Shown here: in pieces, positions 47,030 through 55,254 of the stretch | How positions within the stretch are numbered: position 1 is the stretch's first letter | How the letters are laid out: each line of letters starts with the position of its first letter | DNA from: JADKAV01 sp963732355 | GTDB lineage: Bacteria; Actinomycetota; Actinomycetes; S36-B12; UBA10799 | Assembly: GCA_963732355.1 (NCBI GenBank) | Contig: CAVSZD010000003.1 | Span: 186,001 to 250,000, forward strand | DNA length: 64,000 nt | Reading direction: 5' to 3' | The notes under the pieces: model-generated | The model's database searches: none | What the model was told of the DNA's origin: nothing | What the model saw: only the letters and a program-made list of their open reading frames with translations | Program-made: the position numbers and the translations under genes

Positions 47030-47337
47030 GCGTGACTGAAGAGGAATTGACAGAACGGATGCGCGACGTCGTCGACCCTGAACTGGGGATCAACGTCGTG
47101 GACCTGGGTCTTGTGTACGGGGTGCATGTGGATGACGATCAGATCGCCACGATCGACATGACCTTGACCTCAGCGGCGTGCCCGCTGACCGACGAGATCG
47201 AGGACCAGACCCGGGTGGCGCTGTCCGATGTCGTCAGCGACTTCCGGATCAACTGGGTCTGGATGCCCCCGTGGGGTCCGGACAAGATCACCGATGAGGG
47301 CCGCGAGATGTTGAGAGCACTGGGGTTCAACGTCTGA
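47026..47337 (+). CDS. sufT: SufT/MIP18 (DUF59) Fe-S assembly factor
   Basis: A 103-residue protein with the family motif VDPELGINVVDLGLVYGV and Cys52 in TSAACPLTDEI. Members help deliver or mature Fe-S clusters. ATG 47026 overlaps the sufU stop. It ends the suf operon. Confidence 0.9.
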   Translation: MSVTEEELTERMRDVVDPELGINVVDLGLVYGVHVDDDQIATIDMTLTSAACPLTDEIEDQTRVALSDVVSDFRINWVWMPPWGPDKITDEGREMLRALGFNV

Positions 47338-47362
47338 ACCAGCCGTTTGCGACAGTAGAGCG

Positions 47363-48952
47363 GTGATCCAGGCCTCCGACATCGAACTGCGCGCAGGCGC
47401 CCGACTACTCGTCGAGGGTGCGAACCTGCGTGTCGGCCCGGGCGACCGGGTCGGACTCGTCGGGCGCAACGGTGCCGGCAAGACCACTCTGATGCGGGTC
47501 ATGGCCGGGATCACGGCGCCGGCGGCGGGGGTCGTGACAAGAAGCGAGGTCGGCTACTTGCCGCAGGACCCAGCCGCGGCCGAAGGCACTCAGTCCGCAC
47601 TTGCCCGGATCATGAGTGCCCGCGGTCTCGACGCCGCCGTGGAGCGGATGCGCAAGTACGCGGCTCGGATGGAGGATCCCGACCACCGCGAGCAAGCGAT
47701 GAGGCGCTACGCCAACGCCGAAGCAGAATTCCTGGCCCAGGGTGGGTATGCAGCCGAGGCGGAGGCATTAGCTGTGGCCGACGGGCTCGGCCTCGGAGCC
47801 GAGATGCTGCGCCGCGAGTTGGGGACGCTCTCAGGCGGTCAGAGAAGACGTGTGGAACTGGCCCGGATCCTGTTCGCCGGGGAGGGTGTGCTGCTGCTCG
47901 ATGAGCCCACGAACCACCTGGACGCCGATTCCATCACGTGGTTGCGCAGCTTCCTGGGGACCTACAGTCACGGGGTCGTGGTCATCTCACACGACGTGGA
48001 TCTATTGCGTGATGTCGTGACCCGAGTGGCGCACCTGGACGCGACCCGGTGTGTGCTTGACGTCTACAACATGGGCTGGGATGCCTACCAGACCCAGGTC
48101 GAGGTCGACACCAGGCGGCGCAAGCGCGAGCAGGCCAACGCGGCCAAGCAGGCAGGGGCTCTGCGCGATCAGGCCGAGAGGATGCGCGCAAAGGCGACCA
48201 AGGCCAGGCAGGCGCAGACCATGTTGCGCCGCGCCGACGCCCTGGATGCCTCTGTTGAACCGATGCGGCAGCAGGACCGGGTAGCGGCCCTGCGCTTCCC
48301 CGAGCCGAAACCTTGCGGGAAGGTGCCGATCACCGCTGAGGCCTTGTCCAAGAGTTACGGCTCGGCGGAGGTCTTCGTGGACGTCGACCTAGCGGTGGAC
48401 CGAGGTGCTCGGGTGGTTGTGCTGGGTCTCAACGGCGCCGGCAAGACGACCCTGTTGCGGATCCTTGCCGGGGAGCTCGGACCTGATACCGGGCAGGTCA
48501 ACGCCGGTCACGGCCTGGTCGTGGGCTACTACGCCCAGGAGCACGAGACGCTGGACCGGGAGCGCAGCGTCCTGGACAACCTCGTGGCACAGGCACCCGA
48601 ACTCACCCACCAGCAGGCTCGCTCCGTTCTCGGACGGTTCCTGTTCACTGGGGACGCGGTATTCCAGACGGCCCATACCCTCAGCGGTGGTGAGAAGACC
48701 CGGCTGGCCCTGGCCTGCTTGGTGGTGTCGGGTGCCAATGTGCTGCTACTCGACGAGCCGACGAACAACCTGGATCCGGCGTCGCGCGCGGAGATTCTTG
48801 CGGCTCTGCGCGAGTACGAAGGCGCTGTGGTGCTGGTCACCCACGACCCTGGGGCAGTGACCGCGCTGCACCCACAGCGGGTTCTGCTGCTGCCGGATGG
48901 GGCCGAGGATCTGTGGGACACGCAGTACCTGGATCTTGTGACCCTTGCATAA
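47363..48952 (+). CDS. ABC-F family ATPase
   Basis: A 529-residue protein with two ABC domains and no membrane segments: Walker A GRNGAGKTT and GLNGAGKTT, signatures LSGGQRRRVEL and LSGGEKTRLAL, and a charged interdomain linker (about residues 235-310: RRRKREQANAAKQ...RMRAKATKARQAQ). ABC-F proteins act on the ribosome; whether this is a housekeeping factor or antibiotic-protection protein cannot be told. GTG 47363 may be leaderless (GACAGT 6 bases upstream). Confidence 0.93.
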   Translation: MIQASDIELRAGARLLVEGANLRVGPGDRVGLVGRNGAGKTTLMRVMAGITAPAAGVVTRSEVGYLPQDPAAAEGTQSALARIMSARGLDAAVERMRKYAARMEDPDHREQAMRRYANAEAEFLAQGGYAAEAEALAVADGLGLGAEMLRRELGTLSGGQRRRVELARILFAGEGVLLLDEPTNHLDADSITWLRSFLGTYSHGVVVISHDVDLLRDVVTRVAHLDATRCVLDVYNMGWDAYQTQVEVDTRRRKREQANAAKQAGALRDQAERMRAKATKARQAQTMLRRADALDASVEPMRQQDRVAALRFPEPKPCGKVPITAEALSKSYGSAEVFVDVDLAVDRGARVVVLGLNGAGKTTLLRILAGELGPDTGQVNAGHGLVVGYYAQEHETLDRERSVLDNLVAQAPELTHQQARSVLGRFLFTGDAVFQTAHTLSGGEKTRLALACLVVSGANVLLLDEPTNNLDPASRAEILAALREYEGAVVLVTHDPGAVTALHPQRVLLLPDGAEDLWDTQYLDLVTLA

Positions 48953-49018
48953 ATAGAGTCGAGGCGTAGCGTAGGTTTGGGAACGAGTGGATCTCTATCG
49001 AAGATTGGTGATACTGGG

Positions 49019-49228
49019 ATGTCGGAAGTCAAGAAGGGTCGGCGGATCACGGGCGCTGAGCGTGAGAAGATGACCGCGTCGCTGAAGAAGCGGTATGACA
49101 AGGGGGCCAGCATCCGGGAACTGGCAGCTGATACGGGACGTTCCTACGGATTCATCCATCGGTTGTTGGTGGAATCGGAGACGACGTTGCGCGGCCGCGG
49201 TGGCGCCACGCGGGCCAAGAAGGCCTGA
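49019..49228 (+). CDS. Small helix-turn-helix DNA-binding protein
   Basis: A 69-residue basic protein: MSEVKKGRRITGAEREKM, then an HTH (SIRELAADTGRSYGFIHRLL) and an Arg/Gly tail. It resembles small actinobacterial HTH proteins found after ABC-F genes. ATG 49019 is preferred to the in-frame GTG-type open start at 48977 because the conserved part begins there. Targets unknown. Confidence 0.8.
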   Translation: MSEVKKGRRITGAEREKMTASLKKRYDKGASIRELAADTGRSYGFIHRLLVESETTLRGRGGATRAKKA

Positions 49229-49270
49229 CCTCACGGGAATCTTTAACGCCTCTGCACGGTTGGCGGGGGT

Positions 49271-49304
49271 GGGGCAGTGACTGACTGCCCAAGTTTGGGG
49301 CAGT
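49271..49304. repeat. Inverted repeat and repeated GGGGCAGT before the ABC exporter
   Basis: GGGCAGT (49272-49278) pairs with ACTGCCC (49284-49290) across a 5-base loop. GGGGCAGT recurs at 49297-49304, immediately before ATG 49306. It could be an operator or a weak terminator; no T-run follows. Confidence 0.45.
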
Positions 49305-49305
49305 C

Positions 49306-51174
49306 ATGTCGATGATGCGCTCGCACTCTGCGATGCGTTCCTTCTCCCGCGATGAGAGTGTCGTGGAGCACAAGTTGGCGCCCGGTACTGTGCGCCGCAT
49401 CCTGAAGTACGCGACCAAGTACCGGCCGTTGATCGTCGGCTTCTTGATCCTGCTCGTGGTTGATTCACTTCTCGTGGTGGCTCAGCCGCTGCTGTTCCGG
49501 CGAATTGTGGATGAGGGGATCACACCGGGCAACGCCCAAGTTGTGACGGTCTCGGCGATCATGGTGGCCCTGCTGGCGGTCTTCGATGCCGTCGTCGGGT
49601 TGATCAGCAGGTGGCAGTCTGCGCGAATCGGTGAGGGCCTGATCTTCGATCTGCGGACTGAGGTGTACTCCCACGTCCAGCGCCAACCGATCGCGTTCTT
49701 CACGCGCACCCAGACCGGGGCTCTCGTTTCGCGGCTGAACAACGATGTGATCGGCGCCCAGCAAGCCTTCACGTCGACCCTGTCCGGAGTACTCGGCAAC
49801 GTGATCAGCCTGGTGATCGTCCTGATCACCATGTTCGCGCTTTCCTGGCAGATCACGCTTGCAGCGCTGGTGCTCGTTCCCCTTTTCATCCTTCCCGCCA
49901 AGTGGATGGGACGGCGCCTGGCCGGACTGACCCGCCAGCAGATGCAACTCAATTCCGACATGAGCACTCAGATGACCGAGCGCTTCAACATCGGCGGCGC
50001 GCTGCTCACCAAGCTGTTCGGACGCCCAGCCGCCGAGGATGCCGACTTCGCTGGCCGGGCCTCCCGAGTGCGCGACATCGGTGTGCAGATCGCTATGGCC
50101 AACCGCTACTTCCTCACCGCCCTGACCTTGGTAGCGGCACTGGCGACCGCCTTGGTCTATGGACTCGGCGGCAACCTCGTAATCACCGGAGCGCTGAGCC
50201 TCGGGACCCTGCTGGCCCTTACCGGTCTGCTCGCGCAGTTGTACGGACCCTTGACTGCGCTGAGCAATGTCCGTGTGGATGTGATGACCGCACTTGTCAG
50301 CTTCGAGAGGGTCTTTGAGGTCCTCGACCTTCCACCGCTGATCAAGGAGCAGCCAGGAGCCGTCCCGCTACCCGAAGGCCCCCTGGCGATCAGGTTCCGT
50401 GACGTCGACTTCCACTACCCGTCGCCGTCCGAGGTCTCCCTGGCTTCCCTGGAAGCCGTCGCCGTCGAGGAGGCTCGCTCCAATGAGCAGGTTCTGCACG
50501 GTGTCGACTTCTCTATCCCGGCAGGTGGGCTGGTAGCGCTGGTGGGTCCAAGCGGGGCGGGCAAGACCACCATCACGCAGCTTGTCGCCCGGCTTTACGA
50601 CGTCGACACCGGTGCGGTTGAACTCGGCGGCAGGGACGTGCGCGAGGTCACGCTGGACTCCTTGCGGGCGAGTGTGGGCTACGTGACCCAGGACGCTCAC
50701 ATGTTCCACGACACCATCGAGGCGAACCTGCGCTACGCGGCGCCGGACGCCACGGAGGAGCAGATCTGGGCCGCGCTCGAGGACGCGCAGATCGCTGAGC
50801 TGCTGCGCAGCCTGCCGGATGGGCTGGGCACGGTCGTGGGGGACCGCGGATACCGTCTCTCCGGCGGGGAGAAGCAGAGGCTGGCGATCGCTCGGCTGCT
50901 ACTCAAGCGCCCCGGTGTCGTGGTCCTGGACGAGGCGACAGCGCACTTGGACAGCGAGAACGAACGGGCGGTTCAGCGGGCCCTATCGGCCGCACTGACC
51001 GGTCGGACATCCGTGGTGATCGCACACCGCCTGTCCACAGTTCGCGACGCCGATCTCATCCTCGTCATCGAGGACGGCCGGATCGCTCAACGCGGTCGCC
51101 ATGACGAGTTGCTCGCAGAGGGTGGCCTTTACGCGCGCCACTATGAGCAGTTCAGCCTCAGCGCGACGAGTTGA
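49306..51174 (+). CDS. ABC exporter, fused permease and ATPase
   Basis: A 622-residue half-transporter: six helices (about residues 35-330) then an ABC domain with Walker A GPSGAGKTT, signature LSGGEKQR, Walker B VVVLDEATAHLD and H-loop IAHRLS. Such proteins work as dimers and export lipids, peptides or drugs; substrate unknown. An insertion before Walker A (EVSLASLEAVAVEEARSNEQ) is unusual in length. Several Met codons (49306, 49312, 49315) are possible starts. Confidence 0.93.
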   Translation: MSMMRSHSAMRSFSRDESVVEHKLAPGTVRRILKYATKYRPLIVGFLILLVVDSLLVVAQPLLFRRIVDEGITPGNAQVVTVSAIMVALLAVFDAVVGLISRWQSARIGEGLIFDLRTEVYSHVQRQPIAFFTRTQTGALVSRLNNDVIGAQQAFTSTLSGVLGNVISLVIVLITMFALSWQITLAALVLVPLFILPAKWMGRRLAGLTRQQMQLNSDMSTQMTERFNIGGALLTKLFGRPAAEDADFAGRASRVRDIGVQIAMANRYFLTALTLVAALATALVYGLGGNLVITGALSLGTLLALTGLLAQLYGPLTALSNVRVDVMTALVSFERVFEVLDLPPLIKEQPGAVPLPEGPLAIRFRDVDFHYPSPSEVSLASLEAVAVEEARSNEQVLHGVDFSIPAGGLVALVGPSGAGKTTITQLVARLYDVDTGAVELGGRDVREVTLDSLRASVGYVTQDAHMFHDTIEANLRYAAPDATEEQIWAALEDAQIAELLRSLPDGLGTVVGDRGYRLSGGEKQRLAIARLLLKRPGVVVLDEATAHLDSENERAVQRALSAALTGRTSVVIAHRLSTVRDADLILVIEDGRIAQRGRHDELLAEGGLYARHYEQFSLSATS

Positions 51175-51275
51175 TCGGTCTTTGGGGGACTAACGGCCTA
51201 GCCAGTGGGCCGCTGGTCACCGGAAGGAACCGCACGCCGGTCGGTGTGTGGATGACTAACTGACCAGCCATCGCT

Positions 51276-52055
51276 TCAGACCGCTCGCAACGCTCCACCG
51301 TCGACTGCCACGACGCTGCCGTTGACGTAGCTGGAGACCGGTGACAGCAGGAATGCAGCAACCGCACCGAACTCCTCCGGTTCGCCGTAGCGCCGCAAGG
51401 GGATGGTCGCTTCCTTGCGCTTGCGCACGGTCTCTGGGTTGCCGCTGCGCGCGTCCTGGGCGAACACGTTGTCGGTGGCGATCCGCCCCGGCATGATGCC
51501 ATTGACCCGGATTCCCTGAGGGCCGATCTCGTCCGCGAGGTCTTTGACCATCATCGCCAGGCCGGGTCGAAGCCCATTGGACAACGAGAGGCCCGGGATG
51601 GGGGAGCGCACCGACGTGCTCAGCACGAACACGATGCTGGCACCGGTCCCCGATGGAATCGCCTCAGCGGTGGTCCCGGAGACCGTCGCGCGGGCCATGC
51701 GCATGGCGCCGAGGAAGACCGTTTCGAACGCCTGTCGCCACGCATGTTCGCTGGAGTCCATCGGTGTGCCGGGCGGCGGACTACCCGAGCTGATCAATGC
51801 CCCGTCCAGACGGCCGAAGCGAGCGAGCGCGGCAGCCGTGGCGATCTCGGAGGTGTTCTCGCCAGCCAAATCTGCCGCGATACCCACAGCGTTGTCAGGC
51901 CCAAGGCTCTTCACCGCGGCCGTGAGAACGTCCTGGTCGCGGGCGACCATCACAACCTTGGCACCCTGCGTGACGAGCGCTTTGGCAGCGCCGAACCCCA
52001 AGCCGCGAGATGCGCCGGTTACGACGATGCAACGATCATTAAGGCCAAGGTCCAT
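51276..52055 (-). CDS. Atypical SDR family oxidoreductase lacking YxxxK
   Basis: A 259-residue Rossmann protein with TGASRGLGFG as the cofactor motif. Where SDRs have Tyr-x3-Lys after the catalytic Ser, this one reads LSNGLRPGLAMMVKDLADE, so the Tyr/Lys pair is absent. Other relatives with an LSNxLR pattern are known and grouped as divergent FabG-like proteins. ATG 52055 has GGGGG upstream. It follows SURF1 on the same strand. Activity uncertain. Confidence 0.85.
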   Translation of the reverse strand: MDLGLNDRCIVVTGASRGLGFGAAKALVTQGAKVVMVARDQDVLTAAVKSLGPDNAVGIAADLAGENTSEIATAAALARFGRLDGALISSGSPPPGTPMDSSEHAWRQAFETVFLGAMRMARATVSGTTAEAIPSGTGASIVFVLSTSVRSPIPGLSLSNGLRPGLAMMVKDLADEIGPQGIRVNGIMPGRIATDNVFAQDARSGNPETVRKRKEATIPLRRYGEPEEFGAVAAFLLSPVSSYVNGSVVAVDGGALRAV

Positions 52056-52073
52056 GCCCCCATGCTGCCGCAC

Positions 52074-52814
52074 TCAGGCGTTCAGTGCAGTTTGCGACTG
52101 CCGCGATTCCTTGACCTCACGCCGCAGAAGGATTACGTACCCGACAGGAAGCATCAGCGCGAAGATGAGCCACTGCCCGGCGTAACCGAGATGGGGACCC
52201 ACCCCTGGCCCTTTCACGGGGATGGGTTCGGCCGTATCCGGGGGTGTTGACTCGGTCAGTTGCAGATAAGCCTGGAAGCAGCCCTGCGGGCAGATCGCTT
52301 CGATGTTCAAGGAAGTCGCCTCCCCGTTGCTGAGGATGCCTGAGCCCCGGCGCGGCTCCGATGGCTGCAGGACTCCTGCGACCGTGACCTCACCTAGGGG
52401 CGGCGCGGGGGCGATCGCCTGCTCGACATTGTCGCGGGTTGCGGCCATCCAGCCCCGCAGAACCAGGATCGATGAGCCGTCGGTCAATCGCAGCGGGTTG
52501 ACGATCCACATGCCCCGCTCCTCATTGAGGGAGCGATTGCGGATAAGAACGGACTGCTGGTCGTACACGCCTGTCGTGGTCACCGGCGTGAACTGCGCCT
52601 GCGGGGATAGCGGCTCGGTGGTTCCCAAGACCGATTCCAGCGGTAGCGGCGCCGCATTCCTGGACGCCTCCACTTGCTGTTCCTGGGCCGAACGCCGCTC
52701 GTGGCGGTCGTACTGCCAGTTGGCAGCAACGACGCATAACCCCATCAGCACGGGGAGAGCTACGAGCATGCCCAGCCACTTCGGCTGGCGCATCACCGCC
52801 CAGACTTCAGACAC
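52074..52814 (-). CDS. SURF1 family cytochrome oxidase biogenesis protein
   Basis: A 246-residue protein with an N-terminal helix (about residues 13-32), an extracytoplasmic domain containing IRNRS and VLRGW, and a C-terminal helix in the family motif GPHLGYAGQWLIFALML. SURF1 aids haem insertion into cytochrome c oxidase, consistent with ctaA and ctaB in the window. GTG 52814 lies 5 bases after dodecin. Confidence 0.93.
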   Translation of the reverse strand: MSEVWAVMRQPKWLGMLVALPVLMGLCVVAANWQYDRHERRSAQEQQVEASRNAAPLPLESVLGTTEPLSPQAQFTPVTTTGVYDQQSVLIRNRSLNEERGMWIVNPLRLTDGSSILVLRGWMAATRDNVEQAIAPAPPLGEVTVAGVLQPSEPRRGSGILSNGEATSLNIEAICPQGCFQAYLQLTESTPPDTAEPIPVKGPGVGPHLGYAGQWLIFALMLPVGYVILLRREVKESRQSQTALNA

Positions 52815-52819
52815 AGGGA

Positions 52820-53032
52820 CTACTCGTCCTCAAGCCGGAAGCCGATCTTCATCGTCACCTGGTAGTGGTTGACCGAGTCGTCGCGCACGTAGCCGCGAAT
52901 GTCGGTCACCTCGAACCAGTCGATATGACGAAGTGTCTGGGAGGCCCGGCCGATGCCGTTCTCGATAGCTTTGTCCACGCTTTCAGGCGAGGTGCCGACG
53001 ATCTCGGTGAGACGGTAAGTCCTGCTGCTCAT
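52820..53032 (-). CDS. Dodecin, flavin-binding protein
   Basis: A 70-residue protein starting MSSRTYRLTEIVGTSPESV, with NGIGRASQTLRHIDWFEV (the Trp involved in flavin stacking) and NHYQVTMKIGFRLED at the end. Dodecins form hollow 12-mers that store riboflavin/FMN or CoA. ATG 53032 has GGGAG upstream. Confidence 0.95.
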   Translation of the reverse strand: MSSRTYRLTEIVGTSPESVDKAIENGIGRASQTLRHIDWFEVTDIRGYVRDDSVNHYQVTMKIGFRLEDE

Positions 53033-53072
53033 CTGGTACTCCCACAATGGTCTGCGGCGGCCGATCGGACGA

Positions 53073-54908
53073 CTACTGGCCGAGTTCCTGCCTCAATTGG
53101 TCGGCGAGGTCCACGTCCCCACCGTACGGCAGGTCACTGGGGATGACCTTGCCCACCTGCACCTGGCTGACACACATCGACGCATCCGTGGAGGTCACCG
53201 TGATGCTGGATTCCCCGCCCTCGGCCCTCACGAAGACCTCGTGCTGACCGGCCACTACATCGGCGGCCACAGGTTGTCCTGAGCCGATCTGGACACTGAT
53301 GAAGCCAGGCGCCTGGGCCGAGTAGCGCAGGCCCACGGTATGAGCCCAGGCGATGATCGGGTGCTCGAGGGATATCGTCCGCGATGCCCCGGGCAGCACC
53401 TCATCGCAGTCACCGCTGAGCAACCCGGCCGGACCATCGATACGGGCGGGAACAAGCCGGCCGCGGTTGTCGATGATCTGCAGTCGGTTGGTGGTGGCCG
53501 CGAAGCCGGGCTGGTCGACCAGCGGCGCCAGGAACCAACTGGCTTGGTTGTACGGGTTGGTGACTGGCAGCAGGATGAAGTCCGGAACGTCCTGATCCAG
53601 CAGAGGACTCCCTGGGTCAGCTGCGGCAAGGTCGGCGCGGGCATTGTTCACCCACGGCTGGGCCGGGTTCTTCGACCAGACTGCCGCGTACTGCAGTGTC
53701 GAAAGCAGCGTCAGCAGGGCGATCGACCCCAGCGCGCCAATCATCGGCCAGCGGTACTTGGGGGCGCGCAGGGCGGGCAGGTAGCCCGCCAAAGTGGCGC
53801 CCACGGCAACGCTGATCGGGATGAGCGAGGTCGCGACGTAGCGGCCTGCCTGCACGACTCCGGGATCACCGTTGGGGCCGAGTCTGCCGATGGCGAAACT
53901 CGCGAGGTCGGCCAAAAGGTAGACCGCTGCCACCATCCAGGCCTTGCGGGCGGTGCCCGGATGCCTGACACCGGCGAACACGACCGCGCCAACGCTCAGC
54001 GCCGCCAGCAGAATCAGCCAGGCGGGCGGATCCGCGTAGGATGCGCTGAAGTCCACGGGCGTCCACCGCAATGGTCCGCCCACCAGGGCCGGCGCCAGAG
54101 TCTTGAAAACCGCCAGCACGATGAGGTCCAGTACCTGGCCTGGACTGCTCGGAAGCCGGGTCCGCCCCGATGCGACCTGCGCGAAGACGGCAAGGTAGAT
54201 CACGAGCAGGACCAGCCAGCCCAGCCATAGCCGCCAGTGCCCGGCCACAGCGTCCCGTAGCGAACCGCGGACTGAGCGTTGGCCGCTCATAAGCACCGTG
54301 ACCAGGAACAGCCAGCCCGGGATTAGCACGCTCTTCTCGAAGAACCCGAGGGCGACGACAACGAGTGCGAACGTGGTGATCAGCGCAGAGGTCGACCCGG
54401 TCTTCAGGAAACGGACATGGCTCACGGTGGCGAACAGGGCGCAGGTCATCAGCGGCACAATTGTCAGTGCGGCGGCCCACCAGGTCAGTCCAGGCATCAT
54501 GATCGGGCACAGCAGGAAGACGCTCAGAGCCGCGATCGTTTGCCAGCCGCGCCCGAGCAACGTGGTGAAGGCCCACGCCGCAGCCCAGATCAGCAGCAGT
54601 TCACCTACGAGCATGGACACCGCGACGAGGGCGTAGTTGAGTCCGGACAGTTCCTGAAGGACCCAGACCACGAAGTAGCTCAAGGGCATGACGTGGCCAT
54701 CGTGGTTGTTCAGAAGCAGTTCGGAGGACAGCCCTCGCCGGGCCGCCTGTCCCTGCAGGATGAAGTCATCCCAGTAGAGCCAACCGCCGATCATGACGAT
54801 CGTCCACAGGAGCAGGTGGACCGCAGCCACCACCAGCACGGCGAAGCGGAAGTGGGAGCGGGTCGTTGCGGTGGCAGGGGTTGGCTGCGACATCGTGGCC
54901 GTCGTCAT
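53073..54908 (-). CDS. GT-C-like polytopic membrane protein
   Basis: A 611-residue protein with about 11 helices and a ~130-residue C-terminal extracytoplasmic domain. The first loop (YWDDFILQGQAARRG...NHDGHVMP) has the acidic pair and His placement of GT-C glycosyltransferases that use lipid-linked sugars. The C-terminal domain (SGDCDEVLPG to MCVSQVQVGKV) matches that of the protein at the left edge of the window. Specific activity unknown. Confidence 0.8.
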   Translation of the reverse strand: MTTATMSQPTPATATTRSHFRFAVLVVAAVHLLLWTIVMIGGWLYWDDFILQGQAARRGLSSELLLNNHDGHVMPLSYFVVWVLQELSGLNYALVAVSMLVGELLLIWAAAWAFTTLLGRGWQTIAALSVFLLCPIMMPGLTWWAAALTIVPLMTCALFATVSHVRFLKTGSTSALITTFALVVVALGFFEKSVLIPGWLFLVTVLMSGQRSVRGSLRDAVAGHWRLWLGWLVLLVIYLAVFAQVASGRTRLPSSPGQVLDLIVLAVFKTLAPALVGGPLRWTPVDFSASYADPPAWLILLAALSVGAVVFAGVRHPGTARKAWMVAAVYLLADLASFAIGRLGPNGDPGVVQAGRYVATSLIPISVAVGATLAGYLPALRAPKYRWPMIGALGSIALLTLLSTLQYAAVWSKNPAQPWVNNARADLAAADPGSPLLDQDVPDFILLPVTNPYNQASWFLAPLVDQPGFAATTNRLQIIDNRGRLVPARIDGPAGLLSGDCDEVLPGASRTISLEHPIIAWAHTVGLRYSAQAPGFISVQIGSGQPVAADVVAGQHEVFVRAEGGESSITVTSTDASMCVSQVQVGKVIPSDLPYGGDVDLADQLRQELGQ

Positions 54909-54931
54909 CTCGCCCCCGGGCGTTGGCAGGT

Positions 54932-54952
54932 TCTCGCAGGCGAGACTACCGT
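54932..54952. promoter_or_regulatory. Overlapping divergent promoters with a dyad
   Basis: Minus-strand TAGTCT (54949-54944) for the GT-C-like gene overlaps plus-strand TACCGT (54947-54952), which is 6 bases before GTG 54959. The dyad TCTCGC-AG-GCGAGA (54932-54945) lies next to both and could be an operator. Confidence 0.45.
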
Positions 54953-54958
54953 GGAGAT

Positions 54959-55249
54959 GTGGCGCGATCGAACGAAAGCATTCCGATCACCGGGGCGCCT
55001 GTCCCGATGCGGGAGGATCAGCGCCAGCGAACCCGGCGGTATCTGTTCTCCATGGCCATTCGTACAGCGTGCTTCATCGGGGCGATCATCGCCGACGGGT
55101 GGCTTCGCTGGGCGCTCGTGGCCGGCGCGGTCTTCCTTCCCTACGTCGCGGTGGTTATGGCCAATGCGGGCCGAAGCAGGTCGTCGGGTAAGAAACCCGT
55201 CCTGATCCTCAACGACCAGCGGCAGATCGGTTCCGTCGACGACCGTTAA
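54959..55249 (+). CDS. DUF3099 family membrane protein
   Basis: A 96-residue protein with a short polar N-terminus (ESIPITGAPVPMREDQ), two helices (about 31-47 and 50-67) and a basic C-terminus. This matches the actinobacterial DUF3099 family of unknown function. GTG 54959 is chosen by leaderless spacing. It converges on the tldE gene, 5 bases away. Confidence 0.82.
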   Translation: MARSNESIPITGAPVPMREDQRQRTRRYLFSMAIRTACFIGAIIADGWLRWALVAGAVFLPYVAVVMANAGRSRSSGKKPVLILNDQRQIGSVDDR

Positions 55250-55254
55250 GGTCC

